Shown piece after piece: positions 32,370 through 43,800 of a DNA stretch of 64,000 nucleotides (positions are counted from its first letter, which is position 1; the number at the start of each line of letters is the position of its first letter). The notes under the pieces were generated by a model. The model searched no databases. It saw only the letters and a program-made list of their open reading frames with translations, and was not told where the DNA came from. The translations under genes were made by a program, and so were the position numbers. Source of the stretch: Azorinus chamasolen (lineage: Eukaryota > Mollusca > Bivalvia > Cardiida > Solecurtidae); the NCBI GenBank assembly GCA_963576725.1, contig OY755251.1, positions 39,856,692 to 39,920,691 on the forward strand, in the 5' to 3' direction.

Positions 32370-33285
32370 GTCTAAGTCAAGGTCAATGTCATACTTCAGG
32401 GTCAAAGGTCAAATTATCTGTTTTTTGGCTGTAACTTTAACGCAACTTTAACATTGGTCATAACTTTTGAGTCAGTACAGATAGAGACTTGATATTTGGC
32501 ATGCATATGTATCTCATAAAGCCGCACATTTTGAGGGGTAATATGTCAAGGTCAAGGTCATCCTTCAAGGTCAGATGTCAAATATATGGGTCAAATCACC
32601 GACTTTAACATTGGCCATAACTTTTGGACAAGTAAAGATACAGACTTGATATTTGGCATGCTTGTGTATCTCATAAAGCTTGTCAAGGTCAAGGTCATCC
32701 TTCAGGGTCAAAGGTCAAATTGTCTGTTTCTTTGTCTGTAACTGTAACATTGGTCATAACTTTTGAGCCAGTACATATAGAAACTTGATATTTGGCATGC
32801 ATATGTATCTCATAAAGCCGCACATTTTGAGGTGTGACATGTAACGGTCAAGGTCACCCTTAAAGGTCAGAGGTCAAACATATGGGTCAAATCACCGACT
32901 TTAACATTGCCCATAACTTTTGAACCTGTACATATAGAGACTTGATATTTGGCATGCGTGTGTATCACATGAAGCTGCACAGTTTGATGGGTGACATGTC
33001 AAGGTCATCCTTCAGGGTCAAAGGTCACCAACTTCAAATTGGCCATAACTTTTGAACCAATAGATATAGAGTATTGATATTTGGTGTGCATGTGTATCTC
33101 ATGAAGCTGCATATTTTGTGGGGTGACATGTCAAGGTCAAGGTCATCTTTCAGGGTCAAAGGTCACAGCCTTTAACATTGGCCATAATTTTTGAACCAGT
33201 AGCGACACAGACTTGATAGATCTAGTTTGTATATATGTGTTTCTCATTTGGCTGCACAGTTTGAGGGGTAACATGTCAAGGTCAC
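32370..33285. repeat. Tandem array rich in AGGTCA half-sites, six to seven units
   Basis: Units of about 135-170 bp contain CATAACTTTTGA(A/G)CCAGTA, GACTTGATATTTGGCATGC, GTATCTCATAAAGC and TCAAGGTCAAGGTCATCC. Each unit carries several AGGTCA hexamers, including TCAAGGTCA and, in at least four units, GGGTCAAAGGTCA. No coding frame. The repeat type is common in molluscs (recall). Confidence 0.85.
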
Positions 33286-33553
33286 TCCAAAGATTTCCTT
33301 TCACATGCTTCTCTGACAATTTCCATCAGTTTTAAAGAAGCATCTTCCTTCACTTTCCTACAACACTCGAATTCCTTTTCACTAGCATCCATTTGCATAT
33401 CCCACTTTATCCTGAAACCTTTCGGAATTATAGAGGCTCGACTACAACTCGAATGAAACTCCAAATGACTTTCATATCGAAGTTGTTTTTCCACAGCATT
33501 CCTCAACAATCGTGCTTTATCCATGATATCTCCAAGGAGCACAAATTCACAAT
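33286..33553 (-). pseudogene. N-terminal start of a Penelope family A ORF
   Basis: Minus-strand frame beginning at ATG 33,524 (MDKARLLRNAVEKQLRYES) and continuing HLEFHSSCSRASIIPKGFRI. It lies directly downstream of the family A terminal sequence, in the same orientation as copy 1, which is where the ORF of the next copy would begin in a head-to-tail dimer. It stops where the AGGTCA array begins. Charged, probably helical; no known domain. Assignment to the Penelope ORF is inference from position. Confidence 0.45.
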
Positions 33554-33813
33554 GAAGTAAATATTCCAAAATAGGGAATTAATATAATACATAAATACTT
33601 AAACTGCTCTGATCTAATATTTCGACCACCAAGGGCCTTTGTCAAAGATTATCATGTCAAAATACACGTCACATTTTTGTTACATGCATTCAGCCATAAA
33701 ATCAAAGAGAATAATGTTGATCCAGCGTCGTCATGGTGACATTGGGTTGTTTTTTAAAATGTCATGACGTCATCAAAATGACGTCATCAAATGACGTCAT
33801 GGGTGCAACGACG
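33554..33813 (-). repeat. Penelope family A terminal region (pLTR-like) with CRE cluster
   Basis: Holds TTTCGACCACCAAGGGCC, a long A/T segment, and three TGACGTCA palindromes plus CGACGTCAT in about 45 bp (33,764-33,815). Also found at 38,590-38,847, 12,692-12,935 and, split, at 47,905-48,039 and 59,341-59,430. On the minus strand it includes TTGACAAAGGCC...GGTCGAAA, a hammerhead-like but mutated core. Confidence 0.7.
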
Positions 33814-34914
33814 TCATGCATGCATTAGCGCATTCTCCTCTTTGATGTTACAGCCAAATGGTCTGTAGGTTCTCAGCCTCCATATCCAATCAGTTTCATG
33901 GATCTGTCTTTCAGTTCTACATGCATGGAACATCCGTTTCAAAACTACAAATCTCACATCACTCAAATGTTCTTTCATTCTCTCCCGAATTTCTCTCTCA
34001 GTTTCACCGACATACACCATTATATCGCATTTACTGCATTTAGTTGCATATACTACATTTCTTTCTCTACAGTTAATATTAGTTGACACATTGTAAACTG
34101 ATTGCCTATTTGTGTCACTTATACTTGACATTTCAAGAATACTGCAAGTAGCACAACCCTGTGAACAGACTGTATTGCTTGGTCTAACAATCCTGTTAGT
34201 TTTTGAATGCACCAGTGTGTCACATAGATTTTTATCACGCCTGAATGCTACGATTGGCAGTTGTTGGAATACTTCTTTAAGCCGGTCTGATTGATGCAAA
34301 ACTTTTGAATGTTTGTTTACAATGTAATGTATATTCGGTAGCAGATTTGAATACGTCAAAACTAAAGGGACTCTATTCATTTTCCTGTTAGATCTAACTG
34401 TTTGTTTCTTTACTAATGTGGCAGATCTGTCAAGTTTATCCACCCTTACCAACTGATTTTCTATCATCCTACCACTATATCCTCTCTTCCTTAACTGACC
34501 CTTGAGTTTATTTCTTTCTCTAATATAGTCCGATTCTCTTTCACATATACGCTTAATTCTTAGTCCCAAACCATATGCTATGCTCCTTTTTGTACTAGGA
34601 GGATGGCAGGAAGAATTATTAAGGTACAGCTGTTTGTCTGTTGGTTTTACATAAAAAGCTGTGTATATATGACCATTGTCTATTTTAACTGGAGTATCCA
34701 GAAATTCTATCTGATCCAAACCATATCTAAGCTCTATACTAATATTCGGGTGAATACTGTTTGCATGTTTCGCGAAATCTTCCAGTTCTTGAACTGTACC
34801 ATCCCAGATCCCGAAACCATCATCAATGAATCTCTTGTAAAACATTGGCACTTTTTTGTGTGACATCAATTCTTCATCCCATTTCCTCATATATGAACAA
34901 GCAAAATTCTTTCC
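33814..34914 (-). pseudogene. Penelope family A copy 1: RT C-terminal half and GIY-YIG
   Basis: A continuous minus-strand frame encodes the RT palm from KNFACSYMRKWDEEL, with the catalytic motif YKRFIDDGFGIWDG, then a linker with CSQGCATCSIL (Cys-rich, zinc-binding in the family), then the GIY-YIG nuclease: NVVYATKCSKCDIMVYVGET and REIRERMKEHLSDVR, ending NALMHA. Compared with copies 2 and 3 the nuclease lacks 22 residues after HLSDVR; the missing DNA is bounded by the direct repeat GATGTGAG. The 5' part of the RT is absent. Confidence 0.85.
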
Positions 34915-36258
34915 TGACATAGTCAATAGTTTGAAAAAGAATAGTCAGCTAAATATATCGAAAGATGAGAAAGAAGCTTTCTATGAACTTTTGCACAATG
35001 AAAACATAGTGATCAGACCTGCAGACAAGGGTTCATGTATAGTTGTTTTAGATAAGGAAGTATACATAGAGTCAATGAAAAAAGAGGTTTTAACAAGTGA
35101 TTCGTATGAGGCAACTAATAGTGACCGAACTGAAATAAGCCTGAAAGAAGTGAAAAGCTAGTAAACAAAATGTTTAGGGAAGGTGCCATATCAAAAGAAA
35201 TGAAACAGTATCTTATCCCAAAGTACTCCAGACCAGGTAAATTGAAAGGGAACCCTAAAATCCACAAACCAACTGCTCCTTTTAGAACAATAGTTAGTGG
35301 CATGGGTACTGCCACTGAGAGGTTAGCTGAAGTTGCTGAGCATGAACTTAGTGAATTTGTTGAAACTTCACCCAGCTACATCAGGGATACAACTGATTTT
35401 ATTAACAAATTAAAAGAGATTAATGAACCACTTTCAGAAAATTGCATTTTGTTCTGTTTTGACGTAGCAAAGTTGTATCCATCAGTCCCAAAGAAAGAGG
35501 GACTAGATGCATGTATGGAAGGCCTTGCAAACAGAAGTGATCCATTGATTGATACAGAAAATGTTCTTAAGATTTTTAGACAACAACACATTTTCTTTTG
35601 GAGATAGCACTTTCATACAAACAGATGGGGTGGCAATTGGTTCAAAATTAGGAAAGAATTTTGCTTGTTCATATATGAGGAAATGGGATGAAGAATTGAT
35701 ATCACACAAAAAAGTGCCAATGTTTTACAAGAGATTCATTGATGATGGTTTCGGGATCTGGGATGGTACAGTTCAAGAACTGGAAGATTTTGCGAAACAT
35801 GCAAACAGTATTCACCCGAATATTAGTATAGAGCTTAGATATGGTTTGGATCAGATAGAATTTCTGGATACTGTAGTTAAAATAGACAATGGTCATATAT
35901 ACACAGATCTTTATGTAAAACCAACAGACAAACAGCTGTATCTTAATAATTCTTCCTGCCATCCTCCTAGTACAAAAAGGAGCATAGCATATGGTTTGGG
36001 ACTAAGAATTAAGCGTATATGTGAAAGAGAATCGGACTATATTAGAGAAAGAAATAAACTCAAGGGTCAGTTAAGGAAGAGAGGATATAGTGGTAGGATG
36101 ATAGAAAATCAGTTGGTAAGGGTGGATAAACTTGACAGATCTGCCACATTAGTAAAGAAACAAACAGTTAGATCTAACAGATAAATGAATAGAGTCCCTT
36201 TAGTTTTGACGTATTCAAATCTGCTACCGAATATACATTACATTGTAAACAAACATTC
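34914..36258 (+). pseudogene. Penelope family A copy 2: RT, before the family B insertion
   Basis: Plus-strand frames encode, in order, DIVNSLKKNSQLNISKDEK, ENIVIRPADKGSCIVVLDK, GKLKGNPKIHKPTAPFRTIV, ILFCFDVAKLYPSVPKKEG (RT motif A), DGVAIGSKLGKNFACSYM (motif B) and YKRFIDDGFGIW (motif C). A stop follows EVKS at 35,159, an 11-bp deletion near 35,573 shifts the frame inside the palm, and TAA replaces Lys after RSNR at 36,182. At 36,254-36,258 the frame is interrupted by the family B element. Confidence 0.85.
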
Positions 36259-37435
36259 TACTGTGATAAAATATATGAAAATTCTGGTATTAATGTTTTT
36301 TGGTCCATAAAAAATTCAAATGATGTTTTAACAAAACTTGAAAATGAACAGTATAACATTTCTTTACTGAGCTCTTATGATTTCTCTACACTCTATACTA
36401 CTCTACCTCACCATCTTATAAAGGATAGACTTATTAAATTAATAGAAAAAACCTTTTCCAGAGAAAACAAAATGTTCATTGCTTGTAATGTTCAACGTTC
36501 ATTCTTTTCGAATTCAGAAGTTGAACATTACACCATGTGGACTTGCCTTGATGTTTGTAGATCTCTTACCTTTCTTTTAGATAATATATTTGTGCGTTAT
36601 GGAGATACCATATATCGTCAAGTTGTTGGTATACCCATGGGTACAAATTGTGCCCCTCTTGTTGCAGATTTGTTTTTGTATTGCTACGAGAGGGATTTTA
36701 TGCTTAGCTTAAAACCTGATGCACAGACCGATATTGTGAATGCTTTTAATAAAACTTCAAGGTATTTAGACGATATTTTGAATTTAGATAATCCTTATTT
36801 TGATACTATGGTTTCTTCAATCTACCCAAAAGAACTGTCAAAACAAAGCTAATCAATCTGACATTAATGCTTCATTTTTAGATTTGAATCTTTCAATTAC
36901 AAATGATAAAGTTTCGTCCAAAGTATACGATAAAAGAGAAGATTTTAATTTTAAAATTGTTAATTATCCTTTTCTAGATGGGGATGTGCCACGTTCTACA
37001 TCTTATGGTGTTTATATTTCTCAACTTATTAGGTTTGCCCGAGCCTGTTCTTTGCTTGAAGATTTTAACAGACGTAATTTAGTTATAACTGATAAACTTC
37101 TTAAGCAAGGTTACAGATATCACAAACTTCGGAAAACCTTTTCTAAATTTTATTATCGAAATTTACCTCTCATTAGTAAATATAATTGCAATCTACGGAC
37201 GTTACTGCGACAAGGCATTTCTCAACCAGAATTTTATGGGGATGTTATCTACAAGCTTAGGAAAATTCGGGGTCATATCCATTTTCATGATTTGTTTATA
37301 AAACGCATTAAAAAATTTAAAAAGAAAGGTTATGATCCTATTATATTGCAACACACTGCATGTTTGGTTATCGATCCTTTTACAGTCGGTAGCTACGCTT
37401 CCCTCTTTGCTTGCGCGATGACAGGCCGAGGGTAG
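36259..37435 (+). pseudogene. Penelope family B reverse transcriptase fragment
   Basis: From 36,259 the frame encodes ENSGINVFWSIKNSNDVL and SYDFSTLYTTLPHHLIKD (motif A), then VVGIPMGTNCAPLVADLFLY (motif B) and TSRYLDDILNLDNPYF (motif C, YLDD). A frameshift near 36,838 moves to a second frame with ASFLDLNLSITNDKVSSKVY, FPFLDGDVPRS-like YPFLDGDVPRSTSYGVYI, LLKQGYRYHKLRKTFSKF and finally LQHTACLVIDPFTVGSYA. No GIY-YIG follows the RT, so this family differs from family A; it could belong to the clade with an N-terminal nuclease, but the N terminus is missing here. Confidence 0.8.
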
Positions 37436-38023
37436 TACTCTATGATGGTATACTCTTAAACTTGGATACAGGAGGAGCTTACCAGACTCATGTATTATTT
37501 TTTCCCTGTCGTGCCCTTAACGGCTTACCTGCAGGTGCTCTGACTTCAGCAAAGCCATTGAGTACATATTTGACGGATTGTCACAGTTATTATGCTATGT
37601 TTTACATGTTGTCCTGTGTTCACCGTCGTCTATGTTGTGGGTAAGTCCAGCGGGGATACCTTTATTTACAATATTTGTAAAGCTAGGGTGACTTTGAGAG
37701 AAGTGTGAGGTTAGGACGTCCGTAAACCGGTTTAAACCCCCAGTGGTGTTTTTGCTGCTGACCGTGCCAAGGCGGTACTCTCTTTGTCACCCTTCCTTTT
37801 GTTTGCCTTGCGTCTTTGTGCTTGTGGTTTGTTCATGTTGTGGAACGTTTGTCCCTGTTTCTTGTGTGTCTTTTGGTGTTTTCTGTGTTCATTTCGTATG
37901 TGTGTGTGCGTGTGCGTTTGGGTGTGTGGTTGTGTGTGTGTGTGTGTGTGATGCTGTCTATCGGTGTTTTGGTGGTGGTTGCGTCTTGCATGTGGCTTTG
38001 CCTGCTTGACTTTACTACTTTTC
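37436..38023 (+). other. Family B 3' region
   Basis: Contains a frame remnant VLYDGILLNLDTGGAYQTH seen also in the copies at 27,500 and 20,750, then non-coding sequence with GTTTAAACCCCCAGTGGTG and a TGTG microsatellite. Hydrophobic frames over the TG repeat are artefacts. Confidence 0.6.
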
Positions 38024-38590
38024 CATTCAAAAGTTTTGCATCAATCAGACCGGCTTAAAGAAGTATTCCAACAACTGCCAATCGTAGCATTCAGGCGTGA
38101 TAAAAATCTATGTGACACACTGGTGCATTCAAAAACTAACAGGATTGTTAGACCAAGCAATACAGTCTGTTCACAGGGTTGTGCTACTTGCAGTATTCTT
38201 GAAATGTCAAGTATAAGTGACACAAATAGGCAATCAGTTTACAATGTGTCAACTAATATTAACTGTAGAGAAAGAAATGTAGTATATGCAATTAAATGCA
38301 GTAAATGCGATATAATGGTGTATGTCGGTGAAACTGAGAGAGAAATTCGGGAGAGAATGAAAGAACATTTGAGTGATGTGAGGCATGAGAGAGAGAAGCC
38401 AATAAATAGACATTTTGGAATCGGTGGTCATAGCAGTGATGATGTGAGATTTGTAGTTTTGAAACGGATGTTCCATGCATGTAGAACTGAAAGACAGATC
38501 CATGAAACTGATTGGATATGGAGGCTGAGAACCTACAGACCATTTGGCTGTAACATCAAAGAGGATAATGCGCTAATGCATGCATGACGT
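38024..38590 (+). pseudogene. Penelope family A copy 2: linker and GIY-YIG nuclease
   Basis: Resumes after the family B insert with SKVLHQSDRLKEVFQQLP. Cys-rich linker CSQGCATCSIL, then NVVYAIKCSKCDIMVYVGET (GIY...YIG equivalent), REIRERMKEH (catalytic Arg region) and PINRHFGIGGHSSDDV, the segment deleted in copy 1. Stop at the TGA after NALMHA. This is the best preserved nuclease of the three copies. Confidence 0.85.
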
Positions 38591-38847
38591 CGTTGCACCC
38601 ATGACGTCATTTGATGACGTCATTTTGATGACGTCATGACATTTTAAAAAACAACCCAATGTCACCATGACGACGCTGGATCAACATTATTCTCTTTGAT
38701 TTTATGGCTGAATGCATGTAACAAAAATGTGACGTGTATTTTGACATGATAATCTTTGACAAAGGCCCTTGGTGGTCGAAATATTAGATCAGAGCAGTTT
38801 AAGTATTTATGTATTATATTAATTCCCTATTTTGGAATATTTACTTC
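38591..38847 (+). repeat. Penelope family A terminal region, right end
   Basis: Inverse copy of 33,554-33,813, including the TGACGTCA cluster (38,600-38,637) and the outer ATTCCCTATTTTGGAATATT. Confidence 0.8.
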
Positions 38848-38849
38848 GA

Positions 38850-39435
38850 TCAATTTCAATTTTTAACTCGTTAAAGTTAAAATTTAGTCATGACGTCACT
38901 TTGACGTCACATACCTTTATCCTCATGTTTCACTACGAAACACATTGAAATGTTATTCAAAGCAAAAAGGAAGTCTTTAAAACCGTTTTCATCATGAAAA
39001 GCAAGTTACGCATTGTTTTGCTACTACATGTAAATTGAAATAATTATTTCAAAACGGGTTGAAGTTTATTTCAATGTGCGATTTTCGATGCCAACCCGTT
39101 TTGAAATAGCGTTGCACTTTGAAATAATTATTTCAAAACGGGTTGAAGTTTATTTCAATGTGCGATTTTCGATGCCAACCCGATTTGGAATAACGTTGCA
39201 CTTTGAAATAATTATTTCAAAACCGGTTGAAGTTTGTTTCAATGTGCGATTTTCGATATCAACTCGTTTTGATATAAAGTTGAAAAAATTGAAATAAAAG
39301 AGGATGAAGTACTTTTTCCTGGAAGGAAATGGTAAAAAACAGAATACATCCATACTCGTATACACTCGTGATGTGTTTCCAGTGTAGGACACGTCACGTC
39401 AAGTCGGCGTCACATGACGTCATTGACTTAAATTG
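38850..39435 (-). repeat. Left arm of the fold-back complex
   Basis: One unit in inverse orientation, directly abutting the Penelope A terminus. Includes three AACGGGTTGAAGTTTATTTC-type blocks. Frames here arise from the repeat. Confidence 0.7.
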
Positions 39436-40894
39436 AATATTGTACCGTGAAATGACACAGTTTAATATGGAAATGGCACGGTTTAATACGGAACGACACG
39501 TGTCAGGGCGTATGCACTGAAATAAGTACTGATTAATACGGTTTTAGTACAGACTAAAACGGATCAGTTCGTTCTAATACTGTTTAGTTAGAATGTACTA
39601 CGGTTGTTTGATCCGTGCTCAGATTTTGAACATGTTCAAATATTGTCACGGATATACAAGTACTATTACGTATGACTACGCTAAAATACGGACAGCTACG
39701 GACCAGTACAGATTGCCACGAATGATGCCAGGTCGTATCCGTAGGTAATCCAGCGTCAAATCCGTGAAAGTTAGGCCTAGGCATTAACCGTGTCGTACTG
39801 TAACAACCGTATCACTCGTGGCTCATTTCCAACATTAGCATACCGTAGGTACGTCAAACCCGTAGTCACACTGTTGTGTGCATCCGTATCGGACTATCCG
39901 TAATTGGCATTTTCGGCGAGGTGATCCGTGAATGTGTGACCTAGGCATAACGATTTAATCGTAAGTTTGCCGATATTGTTAGATCGATTGGTTATCCTCG
40001 GATACATATTCGACCAGCGCAAACGTTTGATCTGTCAACGCCTTTAAAATTTCAAGGCTTAGTCGTATATATGAGAGACATAGTGGGCTTTTGCTCATCA
40101 TTCCCCGACTGCTCAGCGAATCAGGTGGACGATGGTTTAGGGCTTGGTTGACATTACGTGAAATCTAATTGGGATGGTTTGAAACAGTTGAGGTTACATG
40201 GCGATAAATATCAAAGTCACTTGCTTGAGATAGCCATAAACTACAATAGAGACCATAAGCTACCACAGAATTTGTAATTGAACATTACAAATACAATTAT
40301 ATAAATGGACCTGTATGGTCAAGTTAACCTTTCTCTTTGTGCCAGTGGCCTAAAAGTAACCAGCGGTACTAAAATCATAGGGACATACTATCATATAAGG
40401 ACTGAAGATCATAGCACTGACGGTACGAATGTTATAAGCAATGCAGAAATACAACAAACTAGAATGACACATGAAGGACGGATGGATAGACAGACAAGCA
40501 AGACAAATGGACAGACATGTAGAGCAAATATCAATCACATTACCGAAAAAATAATGATAATAAACAAAACAACAAACAAAACAACAAAATATAACAAAAA
40601 ATAAATAAAAAAAATAAAAAACCAAAAATACCTGCCAGATGGTTTTCTATCTTGACGCAGTTGGCATGCGTACACACTAACAGAACCATAATCATAATTG
40701 TTTTAATTATGTTACATTTCTGGCGCAAAGCCAAATACAATTATCATGCATGTACGAGAGAAGATTTAGAATGTCATGTCCTAAGACAGGGGAGTCACTT
40801 TTATACCAACTTTTTCATTTATTTTTCACCATGTTCCATGAATTTTAAACTCTTGGTCTAACGGCCCTGGAACAACTTTTTGGTTCCTTCTTTT
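39436..40894. other. Spacer between the arms
   Basis: About 1.46 kb. The first 600 bp is rich in short CGTA/TACGG words (ACGGACAGCTACGGACCAGT, TCGTATCCGTAGG). A 99-codon plus-strand frame at 40,305-40,604 is Thr/Lys-rich and unrecognised; its end is A-rich low complexity. If the complex is a transposon, an enzyme would be expected here and I do not see one. Confidence 0.4.
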
Positions 40895-43800
40895 ACTTTA
40901 TTTCAAAATGGGTTGGCATCAAAAATCGCACACTGAAATAAACTTCAACCCGTTTAGAAATCATTATTTCAATTTGCATGTAGTAGTAAAACAATGCGGA
41001 ACTTACTTTGCATGATGAAAACGATTTCCAAGACTTCTACTTTGCTTTGAATTACATTTCAATGTGTTTTGTAGTGAAACATGAGGATAAAGGTATGTGA
41101 CGTCAAAGTGACGTCATGACTAATTTTGAACTTTAACGAGTTAAAAATTTATACCAAACGCTATTTGTAGTAAAATAAGCATTTTAAGTCAATGACGTCA
41201 TTTGACGCCGACTTGACGTCATGAGTCCACAGACAATGGAAACACACCACGAGTTTATATGAGTATGGGTGTATTCTACATGTACCATTTCCGTGCAGGA
41301 TAGTAGGATAAAGGTATGTGACGTCAAAGGGACGTCATGACTATCTTTTAACTTTCACGGGTTAAAAATTGATATTGAACACTTTTTGTAGTAAAATATT
41401 TATTTTAAGTCAATGACGTGATGTGACGCCGACTTGACGTCATGAGTCATAGGACACTGGAAACACACCACGAGTGAATACGAGTATGGAAGTATTCTTT
41501 TTTTACCATTCCCTTGCAGGAAAAAGTATTTCAATCACTTTTATTTCAATTTGCAACTTTATTTCAAAACGGGTTGTTATCGAAAATCGCACATTGAAAC
41601 AAACTTCAACCCGTTTTGAAATAATTATTTCAAAGTGCAACGTTATTTCAAAACGGGTTGGCATCGAAAATCGCACATTGAAACAAACTTCAACCCGTTT
41701 TGAAATAATTATTTCAATTTGCATGTACATGTAGTAGTAAATCAACGCGGAACTTACTTTTAATAATGAAAACGATTTTGAAGACTTCTATTTTGCTTTG
41801 AATTACATTTCCATGCATTTTGTTATGAAAAAGAGGATAAAGGTATGTGACGCCGAAGTGACGTCATGACTATTTTTGAACTTTCACGGGTAAAAATTGA
41901 TATTGAACACTTTTTGTGGTAAATTATTCATTTTAAGTCAATGACGTCAAGTGACGCCGACTTGACATCATGAGTCCTAGGACACTGGAAACACCCAACG
42001 AGTGTATACGAGTATGGATGTATTCTGTTTTTCACCATTTCCTTGCAGGAAAAAGTTCTTTTATTTCCACCCGTTTTGAAATAATTACTTCAAAGTGCAA
42101 CTTTATTTCAAAACGGGTTGATATCGAAAACCAAAATTAAAATAAACTTCAACCCGTTTTGAAATAATTATTTCAAAATGCAATGTTATTTCAAAACGGG
42201 TTGGCATCGAACATCGCACATTGAAATAAACTTCAACCCGTTTTGAAATAATTATCAAAGTGCAACGTTATTTCGAAACGGGTTGGCATCGAAAATCGCA
42301 CATTGAAACAAACTTCAACCCGTTTTGAAATAATCATTTCAAAGTGCAACGTTATTTCAAAACGGGTTGGCATCGAAAATCGCACATTGAAATAAACTTC
42401 AGCACGTTTTGAAATAATTATTTCAATTTGCATGTACATGTAGTAGTAAATCAATGCGGAACTTACTTCTAATAATGAAAACGATTTTGAAGACTTCTAT
42501 TTTGCTTTGAATTACATTTCCATGCATTTTGTTATGAAAAAGAGGATAAAGGTATGGGACGCCGAAGTGACGTCATGACTATTTTTCAACTTTCACGGGT
42601 AAAAATTGATATTGAACACTTTTTGTAGTAAATTATTCATTTTAAGTCAATGACGTCAAGTGACGCCGACTTGACGTCATGAATCCTAGGACACTGGAAA
42701 CACCCAACGAGTGTATACGAGTATGGATGTATTCTGTTTTTCACCATTTCCTTGCAGGAAAAAGTTCTTTTATTTCCACCCGTTTTGAAATAATTACTTC
42801 AAAGTGCAACTTTATTTCAAAACGGGTTGATATCGAAAAACAAAATTAAAATAAACTTCAACCTGTTTTGAAATAATTATTTCAAAATGCAATGTTATTT
42901 CAAAACGGGTTGGCATCGAACATCGCACATTGAAATAAACTTCAACCCGTTTTGAAATAATTATTTCAATTTGCATGAACATGTAGTAGTACAACAATGC
43001 GGAACTTACTTTGCACGATGAAAATGATTTTGAAGATTTCTATTTTGCTTTGAATTACATTTCTATATGTTTCGTAGTGAAGCATAAGGATAAAGGTATG
43101 TGACGTCAAAGTGACTTCATAACTAATTTTGAATTTTAACGAGATAAAATTTGATAATGAACGATATTTGTAGTAAAATATGCATTTTAAGTCAATGACG
43201 TCATGTGACGCCGACTTTACGCCATATGTCCACAGACAATGGAAACACACCACGAGTGTATATTAATATGGATGTATTCTGTTTTTACCATTTCCGTGCA
43301 GGGTAGTACGATAAAGGTATGTGACGCCAAAGGTACGTCATGACTATGTTTTAACTTTAACGGGTTAAAAATTGATATTGAACACTTTTTGTAGTAAAAT
43401 ATTCATTTTAAGTCATTGACGTCATGTGACGCCGACTTGACGCCATATGTCCACAAACAATGGATACACACCACGAGTGTATATTAGTATGGATGTATTC
43501 TGTTTTTACCATTTCCGTGCAGGGAAGTACGATAAAGGTATGTGACGCCAAAGGGACGTCATGACTATTTTTTTTAACTTTAACGGGTTAAACATTGATA
43601 TTGACACTTTTTGTAGTAAAATGTTCATTTTAAGTCAATGACGTCATGTGACGCCGACTCGACGTCATGAGTCCTAAGACACTGGTAACACACCATGAGT
43701 GTATACGAGTATGGATGTAGTCTGTATTTACCATTTCCCTGCAGGAAAAAGTACTTTAATCACTTTTATTTCAAAACGGGTTGACATCGAAAATCGCACA

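Larger units (their letters stand above)
36259..38023 (+). mobile_element. Penelope family B element nested in copy 2
   Basis: CATTC occurs on both sides (36,254-36,258; 38,024-38,028), a 5-bp target duplication; removing the insert rejoins the family A frame (compare the uninterrupted sequence at 59,965). The element is 5'-truncated in the RT and has a 3' region ending in T-rich TTTACTACTTTTC. A GT-rich stretch lies at 37,893-37,950. Confidence 0.85.
33554..38847. mobile_element. Penelope family A inverted pair (giant inverted repeat)
   Basis: The left end (GAAGTAAATATTCCAAAAT) and right end (ATTTTGGAATATTTACTTC) are exact inverse complements. From each end inward the arms match through the terminal region, the TGACGTCA cluster, GIY-YIG and RT coding up to a centre at about 34,914. 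The left copy (about 1,360 bp) is truncated inside the RT; the right copy starts further upstream and so is longer. The right copy contains a 1,765-bp family B insertion. Inverted, truncated, joined copies are typical of Penelope-like elements. Confidence 0.85.

Noticed and set aside
33600..33660. Active hammerhead ribozyme
   Set aside because: Positions equivalent to C3 and G8 of the catalytic core are changed in every copy in the window; kept only as a low-confidence structural finding.
34603..36000. Antisense frames over the Penelope RT (IYFNWSIQKFYL and similar)
   Set aside because: Shadows of the RT coding strand; they recur identically wherever the RT does.
37743..38058. Cys/Val-rich hydrophobic frames (CVCVCDAVY)
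   Set aside because: Produced by a TG microsatellite in the family B 3' region.
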